Below, piece after piece: positions 45,664 to 53,516 of a DNA stretch of 64,000 bases. The stretch comes from Flavonifractor sp. An92. GTDB lineage: Bacteria > Bacillota > Clostridia > Oscillospirales > Oscillospiraceae. The notes below the pieces were generated by a model that saw only the letters and a list, made by a program, of their open reading frames with translations, was not told where the DNA came from and searched no databases. A program made the translations under genes and the position numbers. The number at the start of each line of letters is the position of its first letter. Position 1 is the first letter of the stretch. The stretch is taken from assembly GCF_002159175.1 (NCBI RefSeq), contig NZ_NFGZ01000013.1, positions 25,405 to 89,404 of the forward strand. Direction: 5' to 3'.

Positions 45664-46821
45664 ATGGCTGACAAGACCAAAAAGCTGATTGCCGATACCT
45701 TCCTGGCCATTGCCGAGGGCCTGGAGACCGGCACCTTCGGCGCCAAGCCCAAGATCGCCGTCACCGCCATGGGCAGTGAGCACGGCGAAGAGACCGTGAT
45801 GGAGGGCGCCGTCAAGGCCGCCCGCGCCGGCGCTGACGTGTACTTCATCGGCACCATCACCCACCCCGAGGTCACCACCGTGGCCGTGGCCGACGAGGAC
45901 GAGGCCCACAAGAAGATGGAGGAGCTGCTGGAGACCGGCGCTGTGGACGGCGCTGTGACCATGCACTATCCGTTCCCCATCGGCGTGTCCACCGTGGGCC
46001 GCTCCGTCACCCCCGGCAAGGGCCATGAGATGTTCATCGCCAACACCACCGGCACCTCCTCCACCGACCGGATCGAAGGCATGATCAAGAATGCCATCTA
46101 CGGCATCATCGCCGCCAAGGCCTGCGGCGTGGCCGACCCCACCGTGGGTATCCTGAACGTGGACGGCGCCCGTCAGGCTGAGGGCGCTCTGAAGACCCTG
46201 AAGGAGAACGGCTACCCCATCACCTTCGCCGAGTCCGCCCGTGCCGACGGCGGCTGCGTCATGCGCGGCAACGACGTGCTCATGGGCTCCGCCGACGTGA
46301 TGGTCACCGACTCCCTCACCGGCAACATCCTGTCCAAGATGCTCTCCTCCGCCTGCACCGGCGGCAGCTACGAGGCCGTGGGCTACGGCTACGGCCCCGG
46401 CATCGGCAAGGGCTATGACCGTCTGGTCATGATTATCTCCCGCGCCTCCGGCGCCCCCGTTATCGCCGGCGCCATCAGCTACGCCGCTCAGCTGGTCCGC
46501 GGCAAGGTCTTTGAGGTTGCCGCCGCTGAGTTCGCCGCCGCCGAGAAGGCCGGTCTGGACAAGCTCCTGGCCGACCGCAAGGCCGCTGCCAACAAGTCCG
46601 CCGCTCCCGCGGAGGACGTGGTGGCTCCTCCCGCCGAGGTCGTCACCGCCCAGATCCCCGGCATCGAGGTCATGGACCTGGAGGACGCCGTGAAGGCTCT
46701 GTGGAAAGAGAAGATCTACGCCGAGGACGGCATGGGCTGCACCGGCCCCATCGTCCGGGTGTCCGAGGCCAACAAGCCTCGCGCTCTGGAGATCCTGAAG
46801 GCCGCCGGCTTCGTGTCCTAA
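45664..46821 (+). CDS. grdD: Glycine/sarcosine/betaine reductase component C, alpha subunit
   Basis: A 385-residue GrdD. The acetyl-accepting cysteine Cys359 is present in GMGCTGPIV, the position known for GrdD, and the PlsX-like phosphate-site region includes VGYGYGPGIGKGYDR. An Ala/Pro-rich linker (about residues 318-333) precedes the Cys-bearing tail. It starts 13 nt after grdC with AAGGAGGGAG between. It closes the locus; no component B gene follows. Confidence 0.96.
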   Translation: MADKTKKLIADTFLAIAEGLETGTFGAKPKIAVTAMGSEHGEETVMEGAVKAARAGADVYFIGTITHPEVTTVAVADEDEAHKKMEELLETGAVDGAVTMHYPFPIGVSTVGRSVTPGKGHEMFIANTTGTSSTDRIEGMIKNAIYGIIAAKACGVADPTVGILNVDGARQAEGALKTLKENGYPITFAESARADGGCVMRGNDVLMGSADVMVTDSLTGNILSKMLSSACTGGSYEAVGYGYGPGIGKGYDRLVMIISRASGAPVIAGAISYAAQLVRGKVFEVAAAEFAAAEKAGLDKLLADRKAAANKSAAPAEDVVAPPAEVVTAQIPGIEVMDLEDAVKALWKEKIYAEDGMGCTGPIVRVSEANKPRALEILKAAGFVS

Positions 46822-46865
46822 GGCGACTATATTGACCCCCCGCGACCCCTATCCGACCCAACAGC

Positions 46866-46902
46866 GCGGCCCGCAGGCATTTGCCTGCGGGCCGCCTTTT
46901 TT
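46866..46902 (+). terminator. Terminator of the grd operon
   Basis: GCGGCCCGCAGGC pairs with GCCTGCGGGCCGC around ATTT, followed by T7. Confidence 0.92.
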
Positions 46903-46972
46903 TGCGCCCGTTTACGGAAAAACTACTTTGCAAAGAACAGGTAAAACCTAAGAAAAGATTCAGGAAATTGCC

Positions 46973-47001
46973 TTGAAGTGAGGAAATACCAGTGCTATAC
47001 T
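46973..47001 (+). promoter_or_regulatory. Promoter of the secreted phosphatase
   Basis: TTGAAG (46973-46978), a 17-nt spacer and extended -10 TGC-TATACT (-10 at 46996-47001). Confidence 0.75.
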
Positions 47002-47059
47002 CGCTGTGCAGTTGCAGAAATGTGCAATGAATCTGAGAAAAGAAGGAAGTAATCTGGAC

Positions 47060-48919
47060 ATGAACGTGAGCAAAAAAGTCCTGGCCGGTGTCCTGACCGG
47101 CTCTCTTCTGCTGAGCGCTGCGCCCATGGCGCTGGCCTCCCCCTACAACGACTCCAGCGTCACCGGCGGCAGCGAAGCCTGGAACGCCTGGGTCGCCCAG
47201 TGGGAGAATGTGGCTGCGGATTATACCAAGGTCTCCCTCACCCCCGGCGCGGACGAGACCGAGCTGAATTTCGCCTGGTACAGCAAGGTGGAGGACGGCA
47301 AGGCCGCCACCCCCGTGGTCCACTTCGGCACCGACAAGGCCAATCTCCAGACCTTCACCGGCACCGCTGACGCGGTGGACACTTCCCTCACCGACGGCGT
47401 GGCCTACCAGTACAACCACGTCACCGTCACCGGCCTCCAGGCCAACACCACCTACTACTACACCGTGGAGCGCAACGGCGTCCAGTCCGACGTGGTCACC
47501 TACCAGACCCAGGACTTCTCCACCCTGAAGATCCTCTACGTGGGCGATCCCCAGGTGGGCGCCTCCAAGGGTCAGATCCAGAACGGCGAGACCCTGACCG
47601 CTGACTCCGGTGCCGCCAACCTGGCCGCCCGCAACGACGCCTTTGCCTGGGACCGCACCCTGGACATCGCCACCGCCCAGAACCCCGACCTCAACTTCAT
47701 CATCTCCGCCGGCGACCAGGTCAACAAGACCGGTAAGGCCAAGGAGGAGGAGTACGCCGGTTACCTGAGCGCCAGCGCTCTGGCCGGTCTGCCCGTGGCC
47801 ACCACCATCGGCAACCACGACTCCCTGAACGCCGACTACATGTACCACTTCAACAACCCCAACGCCACCGCCTACGGCGAGACGGAGGCCGGCGGTGACT
47901 ACTACTACTCCTACGGCGCGGGCCTGTTCATCGTCCTGAACACCAACAACTACAACGTGGCCGAGCACGAGAAGGCCATCCAGGAGGCCATTGCCTCTGA
48001 CCCCGACGCCAAGTGGCGCATCGTCACCATCCACCAGGACATCTACGGCTCCGGCCTGGACCACTCCGATACCGACGGCATGATCCTGCGCACCCAGCTG
48101 ACCCCCATCTTCGATGAGTACGACATCGACGTGGTGCTCCAGGGCCACGACCATACCTACAGCCGCACCAAGCTCCTCTACGGCGACGGCCAGACCCACG
48201 GCACCTACGAGTTCCGCCTGAACGCCGAGGGCACCGATTACGACTGGGACAACGCCTACAACACCCAGACCGACGAGAAGATCCCCCTGTACCCCGAGGA
48301 GGGCGACACCACCGGTACCGCCGCCCACGACGCCTTCCAGGCCGACAACGGCTGCTACACCATCGAGAGCACCAGCGGCAACACCGTCACCAACCCCAAG
48401 GGCATCCTCTACATGACCGCCAACTCGGCCTCCGGCTCCAAGTTCTATGAGCTCATCGCCGCCCAGCAGGACTACGTGGCCGAGCGCAGCCAGAACTGGC
48501 TGCCCAGCTACTCCGTCATCTCCCTGAGCGAGGATGCCTTCACCATCGACACCTACCAGATCACCGACGACGGCAAGGCGGAGAAGATCGACGAGACCTT
48601 CACCATCCGCAAGACCGCGGACGGCGTGTCCGCCGCCACCGTCCAGGCCGACGGCCAGACCTACTACCGCCTGCGCGACGTGGCCGCCTCCGTCTCCGGC
48701 GGCGAGAACCAGTTCGACGTGCAGTGGAACGGCGGCGTGGTCATCAACACCGGCAAGGCCTACACCGGCTCCGTGCCCACCGGCACCCCCGCTGCCGGCG
48801 CTGCCGCCAGCCTGAACCTGACCGTGGACGGCAAGGCCGTCTCCACCAACGCCGTGCTGGCCGAGGGCAACTACTACGTGCCCGCCTCCTTCCTGGCCAC
48901 CCTGGGCGTGAACCTGTAA
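47060..48919 (+). CDS. Secreted purple-acid-phosphatase-like metallophosphoesterase
   Basis: A 619-residue exported enzyme. The signal peptide ends ALA-SPYN near residue 26. A fibronectin-like N-terminal domain (about 50-150) precedes the metallophosphoesterase core: VGDPQVGAS, ISAGDQVNKTG, TTIGNHDS, IVTIHQDIYG and LQGHDHTYSR supply the metal ligands in canonical order. The C-terminal region (YYRLRDVAASVSGG, then VPASFLATLGVNL) looks like a copper-amine-oxidase-type stalk domain that binds the cell wall. Likely role: releasing phosphate from organic phosphates outside the cell. ATG 47060 has GAAGGAAG upstream. Confidence 0.9.
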   Translation: MNVSKKVLAGVLTGSLLLSAAPMALASPYNDSSVTGGSEAWNAWVAQWENVAADYTKVSLTPGADETELNFAWYSKVEDGKAATPVVHFGTDKANLQTFTGTADAVDTSLTDGVAYQYNHVTVTGLQANTTYYYTVERNGVQSDVVTYQTQDFSTLKILYVGDPQVGASKGQIQNGETLTADSGAANLAARNDAFAWDRTLDIATAQNPDLNFIISAGDQVNKTGKAKEEEYAGYLSASALAGLPVATTIGNHDSLNADYMYHFNNPNATAYGETEAGGDYYYSYGAGLFIVLNTNNYNVAEHEKAIQEAIASDPDAKWRIVTIHQDIYGSGLDHSDTDGMILRTQLTPIFDEYDIDVVLQGHDHTYSRTKLLYGDGQTHGTYEFRLNAEGTDYDWDNAYNTQTDEKIPLYPEEGDTTGTAAHDAFQADNGCYTIESTSGNTVTNPKGILYMTANSASGSKFYELIAAQQDYVAERSQNWLPSYSVISLSEDAFTIDTYQITDDGKAEKIDETFTIRKTADGVSAATVQADGQTYYRLRDVAASVSGGENQFDVQWNGGVVINTGKAYTGSVPTGTPAAGAAASLNLTVDGKAVSTNAVLAEGNYYVPASFLATLGVNL

Positions 48920-48938
48920 GCTTCCCAAACCTGAGTCG

Positions 48939-48969
48939 GCGGCCTCCGCGCCCAGTGCGCGGAGGCCGC
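48939..48969 (+). terminator. Hairpin after the phosphatase gene
   Basis: GCGGCCTCCGCGC pairs with GCGCGGAGGCCGC. It lacks a T run, so termination may be partial before the YibE/F gene. Confidence 0.6.
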
Positions 48970-48994
48970 TGCGCTGTGAGAACGGAGTTTTGCC

Positions 48995-50158
48995 ATGAAA
49001 CAGAGAACCTTTTCCCGCCTCTTCCTCCGCTGGGGAGTGCCGCTGGTGCTGCTGGCCGTCTTTCTGGCCTTTGTGGTGTCCATCAACCGGGTGGACAAGA
49101 CGCCCCTGGTCTCCCGGGAGGGCCAGACCTTTGAGAAGGGTGTGGTCACCCAGATCCTGCAGGACAACCTTATGCCCGACGGCAGCCGGGTGGGCGAGCA
49201 GAAAGTGTTGGTGCGCATGACCACCGGCGTCCGGGCCGGGGAAGAGCTGGAGACCACCAGTTCCTCCGGCTACCTCTTCGGCGCGGGCTGCACTGTGGGC
49301 ATGAAGGTGGTGGTCCTCCAGAGCGTGGCGGGGGACTCCACCATCACCAGCGTGTACAGCCAGGACCGGGAGGGGGTCCTCTACCTCTTCGCCGCCCTCT
49401 ATCTGGCCGTGCTGGTGCTGGTGGGCGGCAAGCAGGGGCTCAAAGGCGCTCTGGGTCTGGCCTTCACCTTCCTGTGCATCCTCTTCTTCTACCTGCCCCT
49501 GGTGTACCGGGGCTACTCCCCCTTCTGGGTGTCGGTGGGGCTGTGTGTGGTGACCACGGTGGTGACCATGTACCTCATCGGCGGGCCCACCCGCAAGACC
49601 CTGGTGGCCACCGGCGGCACCGTGGCCGGAGTGGTCATCGCGGGAGTGGCGGCCACCTGCTTCAGCTGGGCCAGCGGCATCAGCGGCTGGAACGTGTCCG
49701 ACATTGAGAGCCTGCTCACCCTCTGGAACGTCAGCGGCATCCAGGTGGGCGGTCTCCTGTTCTCGGGGCTCCTCATCTCCAGCCTGGGCGCGGTGATGGA
49801 TGTGGCCATGTCCATCGGCAGCTCCATGGCGGAAATTTATCAGCAGAACCCCTCCCTCACCCGCCGGGAGCTCTTCAAGGCGGGGATGCACGTGGGGCGG
49901 GATATGATGGGCACCGACTCCAATACCCTCATCCTGGCCTTTGCAGGCGGCAGCGTGTCCATGCTGGTGCTGGACTACGCCTACGACCTGCCCTATCAGC
50001 AGATCATCAACTCCAACAACATCGGCATCGCGGTGATGCAGGGCCTCTCGGGGAGCTTTGGCATCGTCCTGAGCGTGCCGGTGACGGTGCTCCTGGCGGT
50101 GGCCCTCTACACCTGGAAGACCCCCAAAAAGCCCGCAGCGCCGGAAACGGCGGAGTAA
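48995..50158 (+). CDS. YibE/F-like multi-pass membrane protein
   Basis: A 387-residue membrane protein. One N-terminal segment (about residues 14-31) is followed by an extracytoplasmic beta-rich domain (about 35-125, FEKGVVTQILQDNL) and then seven or so hydrophobic segments, including GLKGALGLAFTFLCILFFYL. It carries the typical SSLGAVMDVAMSIGSSMAEI and MGTDSNTLILAFAGG. This matches the YibE/F family, whose function is not known; some members sit beside transport genes. The ATG follows GGAG. It lies in the same direction as the phosphatase. Confidence 0.87.
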   Translation: MKQRTFSRLFLRWGVPLVLLAVFLAFVVSINRVDKTPLVSREGQTFEKGVVTQILQDNLMPDGSRVGEQKVLVRMTTGVRAGEELETTSSSGYLFGAGCTVGMKVVVLQSVAGDSTITSVYSQDREGVLYLFAALYLAVLVLVGGKQGLKGALGLAFTFLCILFFYLPLVYRGYSPFWVSVGLCVVTTVVTMYLIGGPTRKTLVATGGTVAGVVIAGVAATCFSWASGISGWNVSDIESLLTLWNVSGIQVGGLLFSGLLISSLGAVMDVAMSIGSSMAEIYQQNPSLTRRELFKAGMHVGRDMMGTDSNTLILAFAGGSVSMLVLDYAYDLPYQQIINSNNIGIAVMQGLSGSFGIVLSVPVTVLLAVALYTWKTPKKPAAPETAE

Positions 50159-50164
50159 ACGCGG

Positions 50165-50197
50165 AGCGCCCCTTCCCATCGGGAAGGGGCGCTCTTT
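50165..50197 (+). terminator. Terminator of the YibE/F gene
   Basis: AGCGCCCCTTCCC pairs with GGGAAGGGGCGCT around ATC, followed by CTTTT. Both arms are identical to those of the terminator at 50674. Confidence 0.88.
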
Positions 50198-50226
50198 TGC
50201 GTTGACAGGGGAAAGCCCGCTTCGGC

Positions 50227-50255
50227 TTGACGGTCCGGAGATGGAATGGTAAGAT
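50227..50255 (+). promoter_or_regulatory. Promoter of the small lipoprotein gene
   Basis: TTGACG (50227-50232), a 17-nt spacer and extended -10 TGG-TAAGAT (-10 at 50250-50255). Confidence 0.6.
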
Positions 50256-50279
50256 ACAGAAAAAATGGGATGTGATCGT

Positions 50280-50669
50280 ATGGGCCGAAGGACGTGGACC
50301 GGCATCTTGGCGGCTCTGCTGCTCCTCACCGCGGGCTGTGCGGCGGGGAGCGCGCCGCTGTCCTATGGGGACGCCTTTTACAGCAGCCAGGGCAGCTATC
50401 AGACCGACTCCCTCCACTGTCCCAGCGGCCAGGGCGACACCCTGGAGGTCAGCTTTCGCAACGACGGGGAGCACACCTGCCAGGTGATCCTGTATCAGCA
50501 AGGGCTCTTTGGTACCCGGACGGAGCGGGACGCCATCACCGTGACGGCCGGTGCGGAGCGGGCCTTCTGCTATCCGGCGTCCGACGGCAAGACCTTTGTC
50601 GTCCGGGTGAACAGCCTCGACGGCGGCGAGGTGGAGGGCGGACTTTCCCTCAGCCAGAAACATACATAA
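50280..50669 (+). CDS. Small predicted lipoprotein of unknown function
   Basis: A 129-residue exported protein. The signal MGRRTWTGILAALLLLTAGC gives lipidated Cys20. The mature part is short and beta-rich (DTLEVSFRNDGEHTCQVILY, AERAFCYPASDGKTFVVRVN), resembling a single immunoglobulin-like sandwich, with three further cysteines. The start is uncertain: ATG 50280 has weak GGGATGTGA before it; ATG 50265 would add five residues and has no ribosome site. I do not recognise a family. It stands alone between two near-identical terminators. Confidence 0.7.
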   Translation: MGRRTWTGILAALLLLTAGCAAGSAPLSYGDAFYSSQGSYQTDSLHCPSGQGDTLEVSFRNDGEHTCQVILYQQGLFGTRTERDAITVTAGAERAFCYPASDGKTFVVRVNSLDGGEVEGGLSLSQKHT

Positions 50670-50673
50670 AAAC

Positions 50674-50703
50674 AGCGCCCCTTCCCAGTTGGGAAGGGGC
50701 GCT
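50674..50703. terminator. Terminator between the lipoprotein and pyk
   Basis: The same 13-bp arms as at 50165 with loop AGTT, between convergent genes. The A5 on its left serves as a T run for pyk on the minus strand. Confidence 0.85.
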
Positions 50704-50717
50704 GTGTGCGCTTTGGA

Positions 50718-52136
50718 TTAGACCTTCTGGGCCTTGATGAGGTTGGTGGTACCGCTCTGGCCGATGGGCACGCCGGCGGTGATGACCACGATGTCGTCCT
50801 TCTGGACCAGGCCCTCCTTGCGGGCCACGTCCACGGACATGGAGAACAGGCGGTCAGTGGAGTCCACGAAGCCGGACAGCAGGCTCTGGACACCCCAGCA
50901 CAGGGCCAGCTTCCGACAGGTGCGGTCGTTCTGGCACACAGCCACGATGGGGCAGGCGGGGCGGTAGCTGGCCAGGATGCGGGCGGTGTAGCCGGACTGG
51001 GTGGGGGCGATGATGGCCCGGGCGCCCAGGTCCATGGCGGTCAGGCAGCTGGAGTGGGTCATGGCGTCGGTGATGGAGTCCACGCGGGTGTTGATGGTGC
51101 GCTGGGTGAAGCGCTTCCAGTAGTTGACGGAATTCTCAGCGGCGGTGGCGATGTCCACCATGGCCTTCAGGGCCTCCACGGGGTACTTGCCGGAGGCAGT
51201 CTCACCGGAGAGCATGATGCAGGAGGTGCCGTCGAACACGGCGTTGGCCACGTCGGAGACCTCGGCACGGGTGGGACGGGGGTTGCGCATCATGGAGTCC
51301 AGCATCTGGGTGGCGGTGACCACGTGCTTGCCCTTGTTGATGGCGGCCTTGATCATCTTCTTCTGGAGCACGGGCACCTCGTGGGCGGGGATCTCCACGC
51401 CCAGGTCGCCGCGGGCCACCATGATGCCGTCGGCGGCCTCGATGATGGCGTCCAGATTGTCCACGCCCTCGCGGTTCTCGATCTTGGCGATGATCTGGAT
51501 GTGCTCGCCGCCGTACTCCTTCAGGCAGGCGCGGATGTCCTCCACGTCGCTGGCCTTCCGGATGAAGGAGGCGGCGACGAAGTCGAAGTCGTTGTCAGCG
51601 GCGAACTTCAGGTCGGACTTGTCCTTCTCGGTGAGGGAGGGCAGCAGGATGGACACATTGGGGATGTTGATGGACTTGTTGTTGGACAGAGGACCACCGT
51701 TCTCCACCTCGCAGCGGATGTTGCGGCCCTCGATCTCCATGACGCGCAGCTCGATCAGACCGTCGTCCACCAGGATGCGGCAGCCGGGGGCCACCTCGTT
51801 GTGCAGGTTGGCGTAGGTCACGGAGACCTGCTCCTGGGTGCCGGCCACGTCCTCGGTGGTCAGGGTGAAGGTCTGGCCCTTCTCCAGGGTGATGGGGCCC
51901 TCGGCGAAGGAGCGGATGCGGATCTCGGGGCCCTTGGTGTCCAGAATGGTGGCCACGGAGGCGCCCATCTGATCCCGGACGTTCTTCAGCATGGTCAGAC
52001 GGGCCAGCTGCTCCTCATGGGTACCATGGGAAAAATTGAAGCGGGCGCCATTCATACCGTTCTCGATCAGCTGACGGATCATGTCCTCACTGTCAACGGC
52101 GGGGCCCAGCGTACAAATAATTTTCGTCTTTCTCAC
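50718..52136 (-). CDS. pyk: Pyruvate kinase
   Basis: A 472-residue glycolytic enzyme that makes pyruvate and ATP from phosphoenolpyruvate and ADP. The GTG start at 52136 is chosen because GGGAGG lies 8 nt before it and MRKTKIICTLGP matches family N-termini; ATG 52166 would add ten unusual residues. Active-site motifs: GARFNFSHG, ATILDTKGPEIR, IIAKIENREG, MVARGDLGVE and TATQMLDSM. It ends without the C-terminal PEP-utilising extension seen in many Bacilli pyruvate kinases. It is a single-gene unit. Confidence 0.96.
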   Translation of the reverse strand: MRKTKIICTLGPAVDSEDMIRQLIENGMNGARFNFSHGTHEEQLARLTMLKNVRDQMGASVATILDTKGPEIRIRSFAEGPITLEKGQTFTLTTEDVAGTQEQVSVTYANLHNEVAPGCRILVDDGLIELRVMEIEGRNIRCEVENGGPLSNNKSINIPNVSILLPSLTEKDKSDLKFAADNDFDFVAASFIRKASDVEDIRACLKEYGGEHIQIIAKIENREGVDNLDAIIEAADGIMVARGDLGVEIPAHEVPVLQKKMIKAAINKGKHVVTATQMLDSMMRNPRPTRAEVSDVANAVFDGTSCIMLSGETASGKYPVEALKAMVDIATAAENSVNYWKRFTQRTINTRVDSITDAMTHSSCLTAMDLGARAIIAPTQSGYTARILASYRPACPIVAVCQNDRTCRKLALCWGVQSLLSGFVDSTDRLFSMSVDVARKEGLVQKDDIVVITAGVPIGQSGTTNLIKAQKV

Positions 52137-52191
52137 AGTCGTTTCCTCCCGAAACAGGAATTCCAATTAATTACATTTAAGAACCATTTTT

Positions 52192-52197
52192 ATTATA
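52192..52197 (-). promoter_or_regulatory. Promoter -10 of pyk
   Basis: On the minus strand TATAAT lies at 52192-52197, with TTTTCA 17 nt upstream as a weak -35. Confidence 0.5.
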
Positions 52198-52243
52198 TAG
52201 CAAATCAAGGCCAGTGAAAACCGGCAAAAGTAACAAGAAAATA

Positions 52244-52276
52244 GGCGCAAAAGGGGCTGTCCCCCGAATTTGCGCC
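52244..52276 (-). terminator. Terminator of the seven-gene leftward run
   Basis: GGCGCAAA pairs with TTTGCGCC, with an inner GGGG/CCCC stem; on the minus strand TATTTTCTTGTT follows. It separates the DHHW gene from pyk. Confidence 0.75.
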
Positions 52277-52306
52277 TAAAGTTCCGGCAAAATTACTATA
52301 AGAGCC

Positions 52307-53506
52307 TTATAATCCGAAACGGAACAGGTCCTGGGAATTCAAAGAGCTGACACAATAGAGCACAACGACCAGGTCCGGGTCCAGTTCTGACAGGGTTTCG
52401 GGCAGGTCGCCGGAGAAATAGCGCAGGTCGATGGTGGTCAGCTCCGAGCAGGACAGGGCCAGGAAGGGCGTCAGGGCGCAGGAGAAGGATTCCCGCAGCA
52501 GGACGACCTTCTTTCCGTCGGGATTGAGGTGGTTGACGATGGTGGCCTGGGGGTAGTCGCCGCCGGCGTAGAGGGTGAAGGGGTTGCCGTTGAAGTAGTC
52601 CTTCTCGGCCACCCGCTCCGGGAAGAGCAGGGACTCCTCAAAGGGGCCGGAGCGGTCGATGGCATAAAAGGGACAGGTGTAGGTAAAGTTTGTCTCAAAC
52701 TTCGGAATATATTCCGTGATGTCGTCGGTCCCGGCGTAGAGGGTGCCTACCCGCTTGCCCTGGCTGCCCAGGAAATAGTCCTCATAGACCACCTTGTCGT
52801 AGTTGCTCTCGTCGGTGTAGGCGGGGTCGGTGGAGATGCCGTAGTCCTCCTCCAGGATGGTGGTCAGGTACTGCCAGGCGTAGAAGGCGGCCTCCGGCTT
52901 CCAGTGGTGGTCGGTGCGGAAGAACCAGGAGGCATAGTCCTCCGTCTCCTCAAAAAGGGGGCGCAGGTCCACCGTGTCGGTGCCGTGTTCCTCCAGGAGG
53001 GAGAGGAACCGGTCGGCGTTCTCGTTGTTGTAGTCGGTGAGGCCGGGGGGCAGCAGGTCCTTCCCCGCCTCCACCTTCTGGGGGGCGGCCACATAGAGGA
53101 GCGGGATGCCCTCCCCGGCCAGATGGTCCCCGAACTGGTTGAAGGTGTCGGCCAGACCGGTCATGTCGGCGGGGGTGGTGCTGAGGTAGGAGAAGTTCAG
53201 CGCGCCGTTGGAGAGCCGTACCACCTGGGCGGCCTGGTTCACGTCCTCCAGCACCCGGCGGCCGGTCAGGCGCTGGAAGCCGCCGTAGAGCTGGATAAAG
53301 CCGTGTTCCTGGTCCAGGTCCTCGTTGAGGGCGGTCTCGGCGCTCTCCACGAAGGTCAGGGCATAGGAGAGGTCCCGGCGGACCTTGCCCAGCTCCTTGC
53401 GCAGCTCGCTCTCCCCATTCAGGAACAGAAAGCCGATGTAGCACAGCCCCGCGGCCAGCAGGGCCAGGAAGAGGACGGCGGTAAAAGTCTCTTTGCGGTG
53501 TTTCAT
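52307..53506 (-). CDS. DHHW family protein (AlgX/AlgJ-like, MBOAT partner)
   Basis: A 399-residue protein with one N-terminal membrane segment (about residues 8-28) and an outer SGNH-hydrolase-like domain. The diagnostic TDHHW is present in FFRTDHHWKPEAAFY, and a late Ser in LLRESFSCAL matches the second catalytic block. Such proteins cooperate with MBOAT membrane proteins to O-acetylate cell-surface polysaccharides. ATG 53506 follows GGAGGA; the longer frame upstream is a shadow of the MBOAT gene. It starts 10 nt after the MBOAT stop. Confidence 0.88.
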   Translation of the reverse strand: MKHRKETFTAVLFLALLAAGLCYIGFLFLNGESELRKELGKVRRDLSYALTFVESAETALNEDLDQEHGFIQLYGGFQRLTGRRVLEDVNQAAQVVRLSNGALNFSYLSTTPADMTGLADTFNQFGDHLAGEGIPLLYVAAPQKVEAGKDLLPPGLTDYNNENADRFLSLLEEHGTDTVDLRPLFEETEDYASWFFRTDHHWKPEAAFYAWQYLTTILEEDYGISTDPAYTDESNYDKVVYEDYFLGSQGKRVGTLYAGTDDITEYIPKFETNFTYTCPFYAIDRSGPFEESLLFPERVAEKDYFNGNPFTLYAGGDYPQATIVNHLNPDGKKVVLLRESFSCALTPFLALSCSELTTIDLRYFSGDLPETLSELDPDLVVVLYCVSSLNSQDLFRFGL

Positions 53507-53516
53507 GACGTCCTCC

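Noticed and set aside
46670..50329. Minus-strand open frame of over 1200 codons
   Set aside because: It spans grdD 3', the phosphatase and YibE/F genes on the other strand, is rich in Gly/Val/His runs typical of GC-driven antisense frames, and has no domain or ribosome site.
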